Made by a program: the position numbers and the translations under genes
Shown here: one piece after another, positions 34,708 through 43,825 of the stretch
How positions within the stretch are numbered: position 1 is the first letter of the stretch
Layout: the number at the start of each line of letters is the position of its first letter
Notes under the pieces: model-generated
Told to the model about the DNA's origin: nothing
Database searches by the model: none
What the model saw: only the letters and a program-made list of their open reading frames with translations
Origin: Chryseobacterium sp. ON_d1
Lineage (GTDB): Bacteria > Bacteroidota > Bacteroidia > Flavobacteriales > Weeksellaceae
Length of the DNA: 64,000 nucleotides
NCBI RefSeq assembly: GCF_006829085.1
Contig: NZ_BJTC01000010.1
Coordinates: forward strand, 124,001 to 188,000
Direction of reading: 5' to 3'

Positions 34708-35532
34708 ATGTCTGCATTAAGATCATATTATTATAAACTCCCTCCCGGTTTCAGGCTTCTAGGAAGAAAAATTTTTTACTTCCCTATAGATCTTTATGAA
34801 GGACTTATTGGAAAAAGAGCTAAAAATGAGCCCAAAAAGGGTGATATCTATGTAGGAAGCAGCGACTTTATTCCCCACGGAATCCGGCAGATGAATGTAT
34901 TAAAAAAATACATTTCACTCAGCAATACGGATCATGTACTGGATGTTGGATGCGGTATAGGAAGAACGGCTATAGCTTTAACGGGATTTATTGATAAAGG
35001 AACTTATGATGGTTTTGATGCTGTTGAAAAAGGAATTGTTTGGTGTGAAAAGCATATTCACAGAAAGTATCCTAATTTCAATTTTAAGTTCACCCCAATT
35101 TATAATGATCTGTATAACACCTACAGCCAAAAGGCTGAAGATTTTACATTTCCTTACGGAAACGAACTGTTTGATAAAGTCTTTCTGTTCTCGGTCTTCA
35201 CCCATATGCAGATCCCGGAGATCAGACAATACCTAAAAGAAATAAGCCGGGTTCTTAAAAACAACGGACAATGTCTGGCTACTTTCTTTCTGTATGATGA
35301 TTCTAAAAATGAGGAAGGAAGCATGTACTTTCCTCATCAGTATGAAGGATATAAATTAATGGATGATAAAGTAACTGCCGCCAATATAGCGGTAAGCTTA
35401 CCGTTGCTCAATCAGATGGCTTACGATGCCGGGATGAAAGTAACGGTTATAAAAGAAGGATTCTGGAGAAATGATGTAAATAAAGAAAATGCTGATGAAT
35501 TTCAGGATATCGTTGTATTCAATAAAATCTAA
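34708..35532 (+). CDS. Class I SAM-dependent methyltransferase
   Basis: 274 residues. The SAM-binding motif I is HVLDVGCGIGRTAIAL (about 76-91), followed by GFDAVEKGIVWCEKHI and FDKVFLFSVFTHM (motif IV-like). No membrane segment is certain; the N-terminus is hydrophobic and aromatic (LLGRKIFYFPIDLYEGLIGK). The substrate is unknown. A Ubi/Coq-like or glycan methyltransferase would fit the fold. It lies directly after pgi with a 3-base gap. Confidence 0.82.
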   Translation: MSALRSYYYKLPPGFRLLGRKIFYFPIDLYEGLIGKRAKNEPKKGDIYVGSSDFIPHGIRQMNVLKKYISLSNTDHVLDVGCGIGRTAIALTGFIDKGTYDGFDAVEKGIVWCEKHIHRKYPNFNFKFTPIYNDLYNTYSQKAEDFTFPYGNELFDKVFLFSVFTHMQIPEIRQYLKEISRVLKNNGQCLATFFLYDDSKNEEGSMYFPHQYEGYKLMDDKVTAANIAVSLPLLNQMAYDAGMKVTVIKEGFWRNDVNKENADEFQDIVVFNKI

Positions 35533-35552
35533 ATAAAAGTAAAAAAGTAAAA

Positions 35553-36437
35553 ATGGCAGAAATTCTTGACGGACTTAAAGTATCCAAGGAAATTAAAGCA
35601 GAGATCAAGGTTGAAGTAGAAAAGATTCTCGAAAGCAAAAGAAGAGCACCACATCTGGTAGCCATTCTTGTAGGAAATAACGGAGCGAGCAAAGCCTATG
35701 TAAACTCTAAAGTGAAAGACTGTGAGGAAGTAGGATTTCAATCCAGCTTAATCAAATTTCCAAGTACAGTTTCCGAATCCGAATTGTTGGAAAAAATTGA
35801 TGAGCTTAATAAATCTAAAGCAGTGGATGGGTTTATCGTACAGTTGCCTTTACCGGACCAGATTGACCAGGAAAAGATCATCAATGCTATTGATCCAAGA
35901 AAAGATGTGGATGGTTTCCATCCTGAAAATTTTGGAAAAATGGCTCTTGAAATGGATACTTTCTTACCAGCCACTCCTTTTGGTATTCTAACACTATTGG
36001 AAAGATATAATATTGAGACCAAAGGAAAAGACTGTGTAATTATCGGAAGAAGTAAAATTGTAGGAAGACCGATGAGTATCCTTATGGGAAGAAAAGATTT
36101 CCCCGGAAACTCTACTGTTACCCTTACCCATTCTTATACAAAAGACATCGAAGAATATACAAAAAAAGCAGACATCGTTATTACAGCTTTGGGAGATCCT
36201 CACTTCTTAAAAGGAGATATGATCAAGGAAGGAGCAGTAATCATTGACGTGGGTATCACAAGAGTAGACAATGATTCTCCGAAAGGCTATTATCTTGCAG
36301 GTGATGTAGATTTTGACAGCTGTGCAGCAAAAGCGAGCTGGATCACACCGGTACCTGGAGGAGTAGGCCCAATGACGAGAGCGATGCTGATGAAAAACAC
36401 CATCATTGCTTACAAAACTTCGGTCTATAACGACTAA
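35553..36437 (+). CDS. folD: Bifunctional methylene-THF dehydrogenase / methenyl-THF cyclohydrolase
   Basis: 294 residues, typical for FolD. Conserved parts: AYVNSKVKDCEEVG (with the catalytic Tyr and Lys), DGFIVQLPLP, CVIIGRSKIVGRPM (NADP-binding) and ITPVPGGVGPMTRAML. It interconverts 5,10-methylene-THF and 10-formyl-THF in one-carbon metabolism (cytosol). It lies between a methyltransferase and queE, with short gaps. Confidence 0.97.
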   Translation: MAEILDGLKVSKEIKAEIKVEVEKILESKRRAPHLVAILVGNNGASKAYVNSKVKDCEEVGFQSSLIKFPSTVSESELLEKIDELNKSKAVDGFIVQLPLPDQIDQEKIINAIDPRKDVDGFHPENFGKMALEMDTFLPATPFGILTLLERYNIETKGKDCVIIGRSKIVGRPMSILMGRKDFPGNSTVTLTHSYTKDIEEYTKKADIVITALGDPHFLKGDMIKEGAVIIDVGITRVDNDSPKGYYLAGDVDFDSCAAKASWITPVPGGVGPMTRAMLMKNTIIAYKTSVYND

Positions 36438-36445
36438 TTTTTACA

Positions 36446-37075
36446 ATGAATAAAGAAGAAGATATTTTATTAAAAGAAGGTAAAATGCTCCCTGTCATGG
36501 AGCATTTTTACACTTTACAGGGAGAAGGAGCGCATACCGGAAAAGCAGCCTATTTTATCAGGCTGGGAGGGTGTGATGTAGGATGTCACTGGTGCGATGT
36601 AAAAGAAAGCTGGGACCCTAAGCTCCATCCTTTGATGAATGCTGCAGAAATTGCAGAAACAGCAGCCAGACACTGTAAAACAATTGTGCTGACCGGTGGT
36701 GAGCCTTTAATGTGGAACTTAGATATACTGACCTCCAGACTGAAAGAGTTAGGATGCACAATTCATATCGAAACTTCAGGAGCCTACCCTATGAGCGGGC
36801 ATCTCGATTGGATTACACTTTCACCTAAGAAAACAGGACTTCCTAAAGAAGAGATTTATCAAAAAGCCAATGAACTTAAAGTAATCGTTTTCAATCAGCA
36901 TGATTTTACGTTTGCTCAGGAGCAGGCAGCTAAAGTTTCTGAAAACTGTAGACTTTATCTTCAGAGTGAGTGGAGCAAAAGAAATGATATGTATCCAAAG
37001 ATCACAGATTTCATTCTGGAACATCCGGAATGGCAGGCTTCAGTTCAGACACACAAATATCTGAACATACCGTAA
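36446..37075 (+). CDS. queE: 7-carboxy-7-deazaguanine synthase
   Basis: 209 residues. A radical-SAM enzyme that makes CDG for queuosine/7-deazaguanine synthesis. Seen: YTLQGEGAHTGKAAYFIRLG, then the canonical cluster motif C43-x3-C47-x2-C50 (CDVGCHWC), TGGEPLMWN and ETSG. The start at 36446 follows folD by 8 bases. No other queuosine gene is in the window. Confidence 0.93.
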   Translation: MNKEEDILLKEGKMLPVMEHFYTLQGEGAHTGKAAYFIRLGGCDVGCHWCDVKESWDPKLHPLMNAAEIAETAARHCKTIVLTGGEPLMWNLDILTSRLKELGCTIHIETSGAYPMSGHLDWITLSPKKTGLPKEEIYQKANELKVIVFNQHDFTFAQEQAAKVSENCRLYLQSEWSKRNDMYPKITDFILEHPEWQASVQTHKYLNIP

Positions 37076-37118
37076 AAAAGTGTAAATTAGCTGGTCTTAT
37101 CCGCTATAATACCGATAG

Positions 37119-38489
37119 ATGCAGAGAATTCGATACTCCAGATACCTGAAATCGATCATTATGTTGCTTGACCTCATGGTTATTGCATCTGTCTTTATAT
37201 TCTTTTTTATAAGCAGAAACGAAAGTTTAAAATACCATAAAGAAACCTGGTATCAGAATATTTTTTCTTTGATTCTGTTATTTTTATTCTGGGTGCTTTT
37301 GAGCGGCAGAACAAAAATATACAATATTCCGAGGAATCTCACCTATACCCTGTTTCTTGAACGCCTTTTAATTCATTTTCTATTTTTTATACTTGGCGTT
37401 CTGCTTATAGGAAAGGTAAGTAAGAATGTATTTTTCAATTCGGATATTTACTGGCTCTCACTTTATCTTTTTATTTTCATATTTCTGGCAAAGTCACTGA
37501 TCTATTTTTCGATCAAATATTTACGATCCCTGGGTGCCAACTACAGAAATGTAATGTTTCTTGGAGACACTCATTCTATAGAGATTCTTAAAAATATTTT
37601 TATCGACCGTAAAGATTATGGATACCGGATATTTGAATATGAAAACCCTCAGCTCAATATCAGTGAGCTGGTTTCTTTCTGGCAAAAAAACGGAATTCAT
37701 ACTTTGTTTCTATCCATGGAAAATTCTTATGATAAAAGGATTGAGAATGAAATTTTCAAGCTGGCAGAAGATCATAAGATTCATATCTCACTCATCCCAA
37801 GCATCACACAAAGTGATTTTTTCCTTTATGACCTTGGATATATACAGACTCAGCCGGTACTTAATCAGGCCCGGTATCCGCTGGATTATTATTCTAATTA
37901 CCTGATGAAAAGAACATTTGATATCTTCTTTTCTGCCCTTATACTTATTTTTATATGTTCATGGGTATTTCCCATCATCGCCATTTTAATCAGAACAACT
38001 TCCAAAGGCCCGGTTTTTTTCCTTCAGAAAAGGTATGGTTTTCACGAGGAAGTCTTCAATTGTATTAAGTTCAGAACAATGATCGTCAATGATGAGTCTA
38101 CCACCAAAACCACATCATTGAATGACTCCAGGATTACCAAAGTGGGTAGGTTTTTAAGAAAAACCAGTCTTGATGAACTTCCACAGTTCATTAATGTATT
38201 GAAGGGTGACATGTCTGTGGTAGGCCCACGTCCGCACATGCTGTCGGTTGATAATTATTATAAACCAAAGATCGGGAGATACAGCTTAAGAAGCATGGTT
38301 AATCCAGGCATTACGGGATTGGCACAGGTAAACGGGCTGCGTGGTGACTTAGGGGATGTGGAGGTAGAGATGAAGAAAAGAGTGCTGGCAGATACATTTT
38401 ATGTAAGGAACTGGAGTTTTGTACTGGATCTGGTGATAATTTTAAAAACTATTTTTTTGGTTATCGGAGGAGATAAAAATGCCAAGTAA
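37119..38489 (+). CDS. Polyprenyl glycosylphosphotransferase (sugar transferase, WcaJ/WbaP-like)
   Basis: 456 residues. Four N-terminal membrane helices (about 12-30, 44-62, 82-100, 112-130) are followed by a Rossmann-like region (about 145-230). After a fifth helix (about 270-290, after MKRTFDIFFSALIL) comes the catalytic sugar-transferase domain, with FKCIKFRTM-like NCIKFRTM, DELPQFINVLKGDMSVVGPR and PGITGLAQVNG. It transfers a sugar 1-phosphate to undecaprenyl phosphate, starting a surface polysaccharide. It is 43 bases after queE and well away from the other glycan genes at 12800-17156. Confidence 0.92.
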   Translation: MQRIRYSRYLKSIIMLLDLMVIASVFIFFFISRNESLKYHKETWYQNIFSLILLFLFWVLLSGRTKIYNIPRNLTYTLFLERLLIHFLFFILGVLLIGKVSKNVFFNSDIYWLSLYLFIFIFLAKSLIYFSIKYLRSLGANYRNVMFLGDTHSIEILKNIFIDRKDYGYRIFEYENPQLNISELVSFWQKNGIHTLFLSMENSYDKRIENEIFKLAEDHKIHISLIPSITQSDFFLYDLGYIQTQPVLNQARYPLDYYSNYLMKRTFDIFFSALILIFICSWVFPIIAILIRTTSKGPVFFLQKRYGFHEEVFNCIKFRTMIVNDESTTKTTSLNDSRITKVGRFLRKTSLDELPQFINVLKGDMSVVGPRPHMLSVDNYYKPKIGRYSLRSMVNPGITGLAQVNGLRGDLGDVEVEMKKRVLADTFYVRNWSFVLDLVIILKTIFLVIGGDKNAK

Positions 38490-38585
38490 AAACCGGATAA
38501 AGTATATAATTTTAATACAAAAAACCAAGCTTGAGTCTTATCCCTGACTCTAGCCCAATTAAATAAAAAAGTCTAATTTAGCAGT

Positions 38586-39338
38586 ATGTTAAAAAAGTTT
38601 TTCACAGCGATAGGGGAATACATTATCCTCTTGGGAAAATCCCTACAGAAACCTCAGAAAATGAGGGTTTTCTGGAAGCTGTTCATGAGAGAAATTAATG
38701 ATTTGGGAGTAAATTCTTTCGGGCTTGTAGTCTTTACATCAATATTTGTGGGGGCTGTAGTTGCTATTCAGATGTTCAATAACTTTGATGCTTCTTCATT
38801 TCCTATTCCTACTTCATTTGTAGGATACGCTACAAAGGCAGTATTGGTTCTGGAATTTTCACCAACTATTATCAGTCTGATTCTGGCAGGTAAAGTAGGA
38901 TCCTATATTGCATCCAGTATTGGAACGATGAGGGTTTCCGAACAGATTGATGCACTGGATATCATGGGAGTCAACTCCCCCAATTTTTTGATTCTCCCTA
39001 AAATTGCTGCCTGTATGCTCTTTAATCCGCTACTTATCGCCATCAGTATCGTATTTGGTATTGGCGGAGGATATATTGCCGGAATTCTGACCGGAAACTG
39101 GACCGAGAACGACTATATCGTAGGAATTCAAATGTATATGCCCAATCTGTTCATCTATTATGCATTTGTCAAAACAATCGTTTTTGCCTTCATCATTGCC
39201 ACAGTACCTTCTTATTTCGGATATAATGTGAAAGGAGGCTCACTTGAAGTAGGTAGAGCCAGTACACAGGCTGTAGTATGGACAATGGTATTCATTATCA
39301 TTTCCGAATTAATTTTAACCCAATTAATATTAAGCTGA
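38586..39338 (+). CDS. mlaE: MlaE-family ABC transporter permease
   Basis: 250 residues with about five membrane helices. Family-typical segments include FTSIFVGAVVAIQMF, VLEFSPTIISLILAGKVGS and GTMRVSEQIDALDIMGVNS. MlaE is the inner-membrane permease of the phospholipid transporter. Its stop codon overlaps the mlaF ATG (TGATG). The partner mlaD is at 20055-21005. Confidence 0.94.
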   Translation: MLKKFFTAIGEYIILLGKSLQKPQKMRVFWKLFMREINDLGVNSFGLVVFTSIFVGAVVAIQMFNNFDASSFPIPTSFVGYATKAVLVLEFSPTIISLILAGKVGSYIASSIGTMRVSEQIDALDIMGVNSPNFLILPKIAACMLFNPLLIAISIVFGIGGGYIAGILTGNWTENDYIVGIQMYMPNLFIYYAFVKTIVFAFIIATVPSYFGYNVKGGSLEVGRASTQAVVWTMVFIIISELILTQLILS

Positions 39339-40147
39339 TGATTGAGGTAAAAGATCTTAAGAAAAGTTTTGGAGATGTTGAAGTACTTAAGGGAATTTCA
39401 ACTTCATTTGATAAAGGAAAAGTAAACTTGATCATTGGGCAGAGTGGTTCGGGAAAAACGGTTTTTCTTAAAAGTTTATTGAATGTATACATGCCTTCAT
39501 CAGGAGAAATCCTGTTTGATGGAAAAGATATCAATACCATGACAAGAGATGAAAAACAGCATCTCCGCTCGGAAATCGGGACTGTATTCCAGGGAAGCGC
39601 ATTATTTGATTCTTTAACAGTAGAAGAAAATATTATGTTCCCTCTCGATATGTTTACCAACCTTACTTACAGAGAAAAAAAGAAAAGGGTTTTTGAGGTA
39701 ATAGGAAGAGTACATCTTGATAAAGCAGAAAGAAAATATCCTTCTGAGATCTCAGGAGGAATGCAGAAAAGAGTTGCTATTGCACGGGCCATTGTTAACA
39801 ATCCTAAATATCTGTTCTGTGATGAGCCCAACTCAGGGCTGGATCCATATACCTCAAAGGTAATTGATGATCTTCTGTATGAAATCACAAAAGAATACAA
39901 CACAACAACCATCATCAATACCCATGATATGAATTCGGTAATGACAATTGGCGAGAAAATTGTATACCTAAGATTAGGAATCAAAGAATGGGAAGGTAAT
40001 AAGGACATTCTGATCACAGCAGGCAATAAAAATCTGATTGATTTCGTTTATTCTTCAGAGCTCTTTAAAGAACTGAGAGAATATTTACTTGAGAATAATA
40101 AAACGATCGAGAATACAAAAATAGACGATAATGAAAAAGGTACTTAG
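39338..40147 (+). CDS. mlaF: MlaF-family ABC transporter ATP-binding protein
   Basis: 269 residues from the ATG at 39338, chosen because it overlaps the mlaE stop and starts the conserved MIEVKDLKKSFGDVEV. Walker A GQSGSGKT (34-41), ABC signature SGGMQKRVAIARA, Walker B YLFCDEPNSGLDP, and the H-loop in INTHDMNS. It powers lipid transport with MlaE and MlaD at the inner membrane. Confidence 0.95.
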   Translation: MIEVKDLKKSFGDVEVLKGISTSFDKGKVNLIIGQSGSGKTVFLKSLLNVYMPSSGEILFDGKDINTMTRDEKQHLRSEIGTVFQGSALFDSLTVEENIMFPLDMFTNLTYREKKKRVFEVIGRVHLDKAERKYPSEISGGMQKRVAIARAIVNNPKYLFCDEPNSGLDPYTSKVIDDLLYEITKEYNTTTIINTHDMNSVMTIGEKIVYLRLGIKEWEGNKDILITAGNKNLIDFVYSSELFKELREYLLENNKTIENTKIDDNEKGT

Positions 40148-40742
40148 TATAGCTTTAATAGGGTTTTCAATGTGTGCGTCTGCACAGATCTCTCTGGCAG
40201 GTAAGGCAAATTTAATTTTTCCTACAGGCTCTCCATCATGGTCCAACATCAAGGGAACAGTGAATGATGCCATTGAAGGGACAGGTAAAAATAATGTAGG
40301 TTTCAATGTTGGGCTTTCCTTAAAAGTAGGGCTTCCTACCTCATTGTTTGTGATGCCGGAAATCTATTATACTCACTTTAAAAATGAGTTTACTACAGAT
40401 AATACTACTTTTGATGTAAAAAGCAACCGTATTGATGTTCCGGTTCTTTTAGGATATAACCTTTTGGGGAATATGCTTGGGGTTTTTGTAGGACCCGTTG
40501 GAAGTTTTAACTTGAATAAAGACAATACTTACAACGATTTCAAAGAAAATGCTAAAAACGACTTTACAGTAGGATATCAGTTTGGCGCACAGCTTGAAAT
40601 CAAAAAGCTTATTGTAAATGCAAAATATGAAGGAGCTTTCAGTAAAGATCAGAGAAATTTTATCAACAGAGTTTCCGGTTCGGAAATCAGATATGATAAC
40701 AGACCCAACCTGTTTATGGTAGGTTTAGGATATAAATTCTAA
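40131..40742 (+). CDS. Outer membrane beta-barrel protein
   Basis: 203 residues. The signal peptide MKKVLSIALIGFSMCASAQ is followed by alternating hydrophobic/polar strands and a terminal aromatic strand (NLFMVGLGYKF), typical of a small PorT/OmpX-like barrel. It overlaps mlaF by 17 bases, so it is cotranscribed and probably translationally coupled with the lipid transporter. That makes it a candidate outer-membrane partner, but this is inferred only from position. Confidence 0.8.
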   Translation: MKKVLSIALIGFSMCASAQISLAGKANLIFPTGSPSWSNIKGTVNDAIEGTGKNNVGFNVGLSLKVGLPTSLFVMPEIYYTHFKNEFTTDNTTFDVKSNRIDVPVLLGYNLLGNMLGVFVGPVGSFNLNKDNTYNDFKENAKNDFTVGYQFGAQLEIKKLIVNAKYEGAFSKDQRNFINRVSGSEIRYDNRPNLFMVGLGYKF

Positions 40743-40766
40743 TTTAATATCGAAAATAACAACTTT

Positions 40767-40795
40767 AAACCCTCAAATTTTATATTTGAGGGTTT
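40767..40795. terminator. Bidirectional terminator after the mlaEF-barrel operon
   Basis: Perfect 12-bp stem AAACCCTCAAAT / ATTTGAGGGTTT, loop TTTAT, between convergent genes; it contains the stop codon of the minus-strand gene. Confidence 0.88.
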
Positions 40796-41091
40796 TTATT
40801 TTGTGCTTCAAGTTCAGCCTGACGTTTTGCAATTTCTGCAGCCTGTTTCTCAAGTTCTTCTTTGTCTTTCTGCAGCTGCTTGAATTCTTTTTTCTTCTGC
40901 TCTGCTCTGATAGCGCTGCCTTTACTTACATACCCCACCATTCCTCCAATGATAAGTCCTATCCCAACTCCTGCCATCATTCCCATAATGTGGGAAATTT
41001 TTATTTGTTCTACGGCAAAATCGGTCGTTAGATAGAAAAGTAATGCAGAAACAGCTAAAAGTATAAGTCCGGTAATTGATAAACTCTTCAT
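40780..41091 (-). CDS. Small membrane protein with coiled-coil tail
   Basis: 103 residues. Two membrane helices (about 4-21 and 33-55, glycine-rich GMMAGVGIGLIIGGMVGYVS) are followed by a strongly charged helix (about 62-97, with EQKKKEFKQLQKDKEELEKQ) that should form a coiled coil. Function unknown. Its stop lies inside the loop of the shared terminator. Confidence 0.7.
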   Translation of the reverse strand: MKSLSITGLILLAVSALLFYLTTDFAVEQIKISHIMGMMAGVGIGLIIGGMVGYVSKGSAIRAEQKKKEFKQLQKDKEELEKQAAEIAKRQAELEAQNKNPQI

Positions 41092-41121
41092 AATATTGTG
41101 TTTAGGTGGTTACATAAAAAA

Positions 41122-41154
41122 GCCTTACCAAATTTACTAAAAATTTAATAAGGC
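41122..41154 (-). terminator. Terminator of the M48 protease gene
   Basis: Stem GCCTTA / TAAGGC continued by AAATTT / AAATTT after a 2-base internal loop; on the minus strand TTTTTT follows. Confidence 0.72.
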
Positions 41155-41177
41155 CTTACTCAAGATTAAAATTCTAA

Positions 41178-41984
41178 TTATAGTTTTCCTCCTGCAGCCT
41201 TATAATATTCCAAAGCTTTGGGAAGATCTTTGTTGATATCTGAAATTCTTGTTTCAGGATTCGGGTGGGTAGATAAGAATTCAGGTTGTCTGGACCCTGA
41301 AGATGCTGCTTCCATTCTGTTCCAGAAAGGGATCGCTGCCCTCGGGTCATATCCTGCCATAGACATCAGATAAAGCCCCATTTCATCAGCTTCTGATTCC
41401 TGATTTCTTCCATATTTCAATAAAGCGACTTGTGAACCGATAGGATAAACCTTCTGGAAAACACTGGCCCATTGGGAATTTGAAATGGTGCCTCCCAGAA
41501 TAGCTCCTCCATACTGAGCTACCATTGCCTGAGAAATTCTTTCGTTTCCATGGCCTGCCAATGCATGGGAAACCTCATGTCCCATCACGACGGCAAGTCC
41601 GTTATCATCTTTTGTGATCGGTAGTATTCCTGTATATACTGCTACTTTACCTCCAGGCATACACCATGCATTGAGTTCATTACTCTGCAGAAGATTAAAT
41701 TCCCAGTTATAGTTGGCAAGATCTGCTGATCTTCCTATGCTCTGATAATATCTTTCCGCAGCACTTTTAATTCTGTTTCCTACATTTACCACTCTTTTTG
41801 CATCTGCTGTACCGGTAATAACTTTACCTTTGGACAATGTCGTTCTGTATTCCTGTGAAGACATTGTTAAAATTTCTGAATTGTTGGCCAGCTGTAAAGA
41901 AGATCTTCCCGTAATCGGGTTTGTAGTACAGGCAACGGCCGACAGAGCAATAGCTCCTATTCCTAATAGATGTGTAACTTTCAT
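41178..41984 (-). CDS. M48-family metallopeptidase lipoprotein (LoiP/BepA-like)
   Basis: 268 residues. The lipoprotein signal ends LSAVAC (lipid Cys 19). The peptidase domain has the zinc motif H136-E-V-S-H140 in VMGHEVSHALAGHG and the third ligand Glu in NQESEADEMGLYLM. A late HPNPETRISDI segment matches the family. It is likely a periplasmic envelope-quality protease attached to a membrane, like LoiP. Divergent from the DUF4251 lipoprotein gene. Confidence 0.92.
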   Translation of the reverse strand: MKVTHLLGIGAIALSAVACTTNPITGRSSLQLANNSEILTMSSQEYRTTLSKGKVITGTADAKRVVNVGNRIKSAAERYYQSIGRSADLANYNWEFNLLQSNELNAWCMPGGKVAVYTGILPITKDDNGLAVVMGHEVSHALAGHGNERISQAMVAQYGGAILGGTISNSQWASVFQKVYPIGSQVALLKYGRNQESEADEMGLYLMSMAGYDPRAAIPFWNRMEAASSGSRQPEFLSTHPNPETRISDINKDLPKALEYYKAAGGKL

Positions 41985-42043
41985 AGTTTGAGTGTTAATA
42001 ATTCAACCTTAACAATTTTTATTCCAAAATATTCCAGAAAGAA

Positions 42044-42051
42044 TATATTTG
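42044..42051 (+). promoter_or_regulatory. Putative -7 element of the DUF4251 gene
   Basis: TATATTTG, 38 bases before the ATG at 42090. Confidence 0.5.
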
Positions 42052-42089
42052 CATACATTTTGCTGTTTAAATTTAATAATTATATCATT

Positions 42090-42638
42090 ATGAAAAAGTA
42101 TATTTCTTTGCTGATGATTTTTGGATTCCTGTTCTTTTTTCAGAGCTGTGCGTCACAAGGTTCATTAGATCCGAAAACCGTGGACACTTTAGTAAGTTCT
42201 CAGGAATTTACCTTCCATGCAGAAAGAGCCAATCCTACGAATTATGATGTTATCAATGTTTTGAATTCAATGCCTAACGCTACTGCCACCAGAATACTTA
42301 ACCTGAGCGGAGATTATACCATTGATGTCAGCAAAAATACGCTTGATGTAGTGTTGCCTTATTTCGGAAGACTGTTCAATCCAACATACGGAAATACAAG
42401 TGATAACAGCTATAGATTTACTTCAAAAGATTTCACCGTAACGAAAACTCAGAATAAAAAAGGAACCTGGACATTAAAGTTCAAGCCTAATGATACAAGA
42501 AATGTGGATCAGATCAATATAGAAATTTTTAAAAACGGTAAAGCTTTAGTTTCTATGAGAAGTAATGACAGGCAACCGATTAGCTACGACGGATATATTT
42601 CAAAAATGCAGGAAAAAAAGGAAAAAGAAAAACCTTAG
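42090..42638 (+). CDS. DUF4251-domain lipoprotein
   Basis: 182 residues from the ATG at 42090; an upstream continuation of the frame crosses the promoter and is not coding. The lipoprotein signal is MKKYISLLMIFGFLFFFQSC. Then VSSQEFTFHAERANPTNYDV and VVLPYFGRLFNPTYGN, conserved in DUF4251 proteins. Function is unknown. A lysine-rich tail ends the protein, and the gene overlaps the convergent meaB by 4 bases. Confidence 0.82.
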   Translation: MKKYISLLMIFGFLFFFQSCASQGSLDPKTVDTLVSSQEFTFHAERANPTNYDVINVLNSMPNATATRILNLSGDYTIDVSKNTLDVVLPYFGRLFNPTYGNTSDNSYRFTSKDFTVTKTQNKKGTWTLKFKPNDTRNVDQINIEIFKNGKALVSMRSNDRQPISYDGYISKMQEKKEKEKP

Positions 42639-43627
42639 TCACTCTTTTTTCCCGATAAAAATTTTTCAACAAATAATTTTGCTTCAGTACTTGGATTAGA
42701 GATCATTGCTGAAGCATTTTTTTTGTGCATATCATAAGCCTCTTCCAAAGAATTGTCTTTTTTCATCAATGATAAAATATATTCCTGAACCCAGTATTCA
42801 AAACGTTTTTCAGCCTGCTGGACGCGGATTTCTTCAAAACGGCCGCTTTTCTTTTTCAGATCAATAAATTCAAATATTTTATCATAAACCTCCTGCAAGC
42901 CTTCATTATGAAGGGCCGAGCCCAGCAGAACAGGGATTTTCCAGCCTTTTTCCTTAGGAGGAATAAAGTCCAAAGCTCTTTTTAATTCAAGCCTTGTATT
43001 TTTTGCTTTCTGAAGATTATCCTGGTCTACCTTGTTGATGAAAATAACGTCTACCATTTCCATAATGCCGCGCTTTATACCCTGAAGTTCATCTCCACCT
43101 CCAATGATTTTAAGGAATAAGAAAAAATCAGTAATATCCGCCACGAGTACTTCCGATTGTCCTACTCCTACTGTTTCTATTAAAATGTAATCATATCCTG
43201 CGGCCTCACAGATCATCATGGTTTCAAAAGTAGTATTGGCTACTCCACCCAAAAAGCCTGAACTTGGGGAAGGACGTATAAAGGCATTTACTTCTTTGGC
43301 AAGCTCTTCCATTCTGGTTTTATCCCCTAGAATACTTCCTTTGTTGATTGCCGAGCTGGGATCAATAGCCAAAACAGCTACTTTTTTTCCCTGAGCAATA
43401 GCCAACCTTCCAAAATTTTCTATAAAAGTGGATTTTCCGGCTCCCGGAACTCCGGTGACTCCTACCCTCACAGAGTTTCCGGTAAAGGGCATGATCTTCT
43501 TCAAAAGTTCCTCTGCCTGTACCCTGTGTTCTGCTTTTTTACTTTCAACCAATGTAATAGCTTTTGCAATCAGGCGTTTGTTTCCTGACTGTATTCCTTC
43601 TATTAACTCTTCTGTAGAAAATTTCAT
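42635..43627 (-). CDS. meaB: Methylmalonyl-CoA mutase-associated GTPase MeaB
   Basis: 330 residues from the ATG at 43627 (the frame extends to a TTG at 43663, not favoured). G1 motif GVPGAGKST (59-67), then VAVLAIDPSSA, ETVGVGQSEV, and the NKVD specificity motif. MeaB loads and protects the B12 cofactor of methylmalonyl-CoA mutase. The mutase itself is at 49869-51989, 6 kb away. A TTG-N20-TAATTTTG promoter ends 5 bases before the ATG, so the mRNA is probably leaderless. Confidence 0.93.
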   Translation of the reverse strand: MKFSTEELIEGIQSGNKRLIAKAITLVESKKAEHRVQAEELLKKIMPFTGNSVRVGVTGVPGAGKSTFIENFGRLAIAQGKKVAVLAIDPSSAINKGSILGDKTRMEELAKEVNAFIRPSPSSGFLGGVANTTFETMMICEAAGYDYILIETVGVGQSEVLVADITDFFLFLKIIGGGDELQGIKRGIMEMVDVIFINKVDQDNLQKAKNTRLELKRALDFIPPKEKGWKIPVLLGSALHNEGLQEVYDKIFEFIDLKKKSGRFEEIRVQQAEKRFEYWVQEYILSLMKKDNSLEEAYDMHKKNASAMISNPSTEAKLFVEKFLSGKKSD

Positions 43628-43632
43628 TGATT

Positions 43633-43663
43633 CAAAATTAATAATTAAAATGGGAATGGTCAA
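43633..43663 (-). promoter_or_regulatory. Promoter of meaB
   Basis: Minus-strand TTG (43663-43661), 20-base spacer, TAATTTTG (43640-43633). Confidence 0.55.
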
Positions 43664-43796
43664 TAGCCGTCTTATATTGATAAGGCAAAAGGCGTAAATT
43701 GTCCTGATCTGATGTTAACAATTTTTTATCAAGGTAATTTTTATTTCTTCTAAATTAAAACTACAGCACCCTGCATCAAAGGCTTAAGGAATTTAT

Positions 43797-43804
43797 TACA
43801 TTTG
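43797..43804 (+). promoter_or_regulatory. Putative -7 element of the cytochrome c pair
   Basis: TACATTTG, 21 bases before the ATG at 43826. Confidence 0.5.
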
Positions 43805-43825
43805 TTATATATCAAAAAAAGAAAC

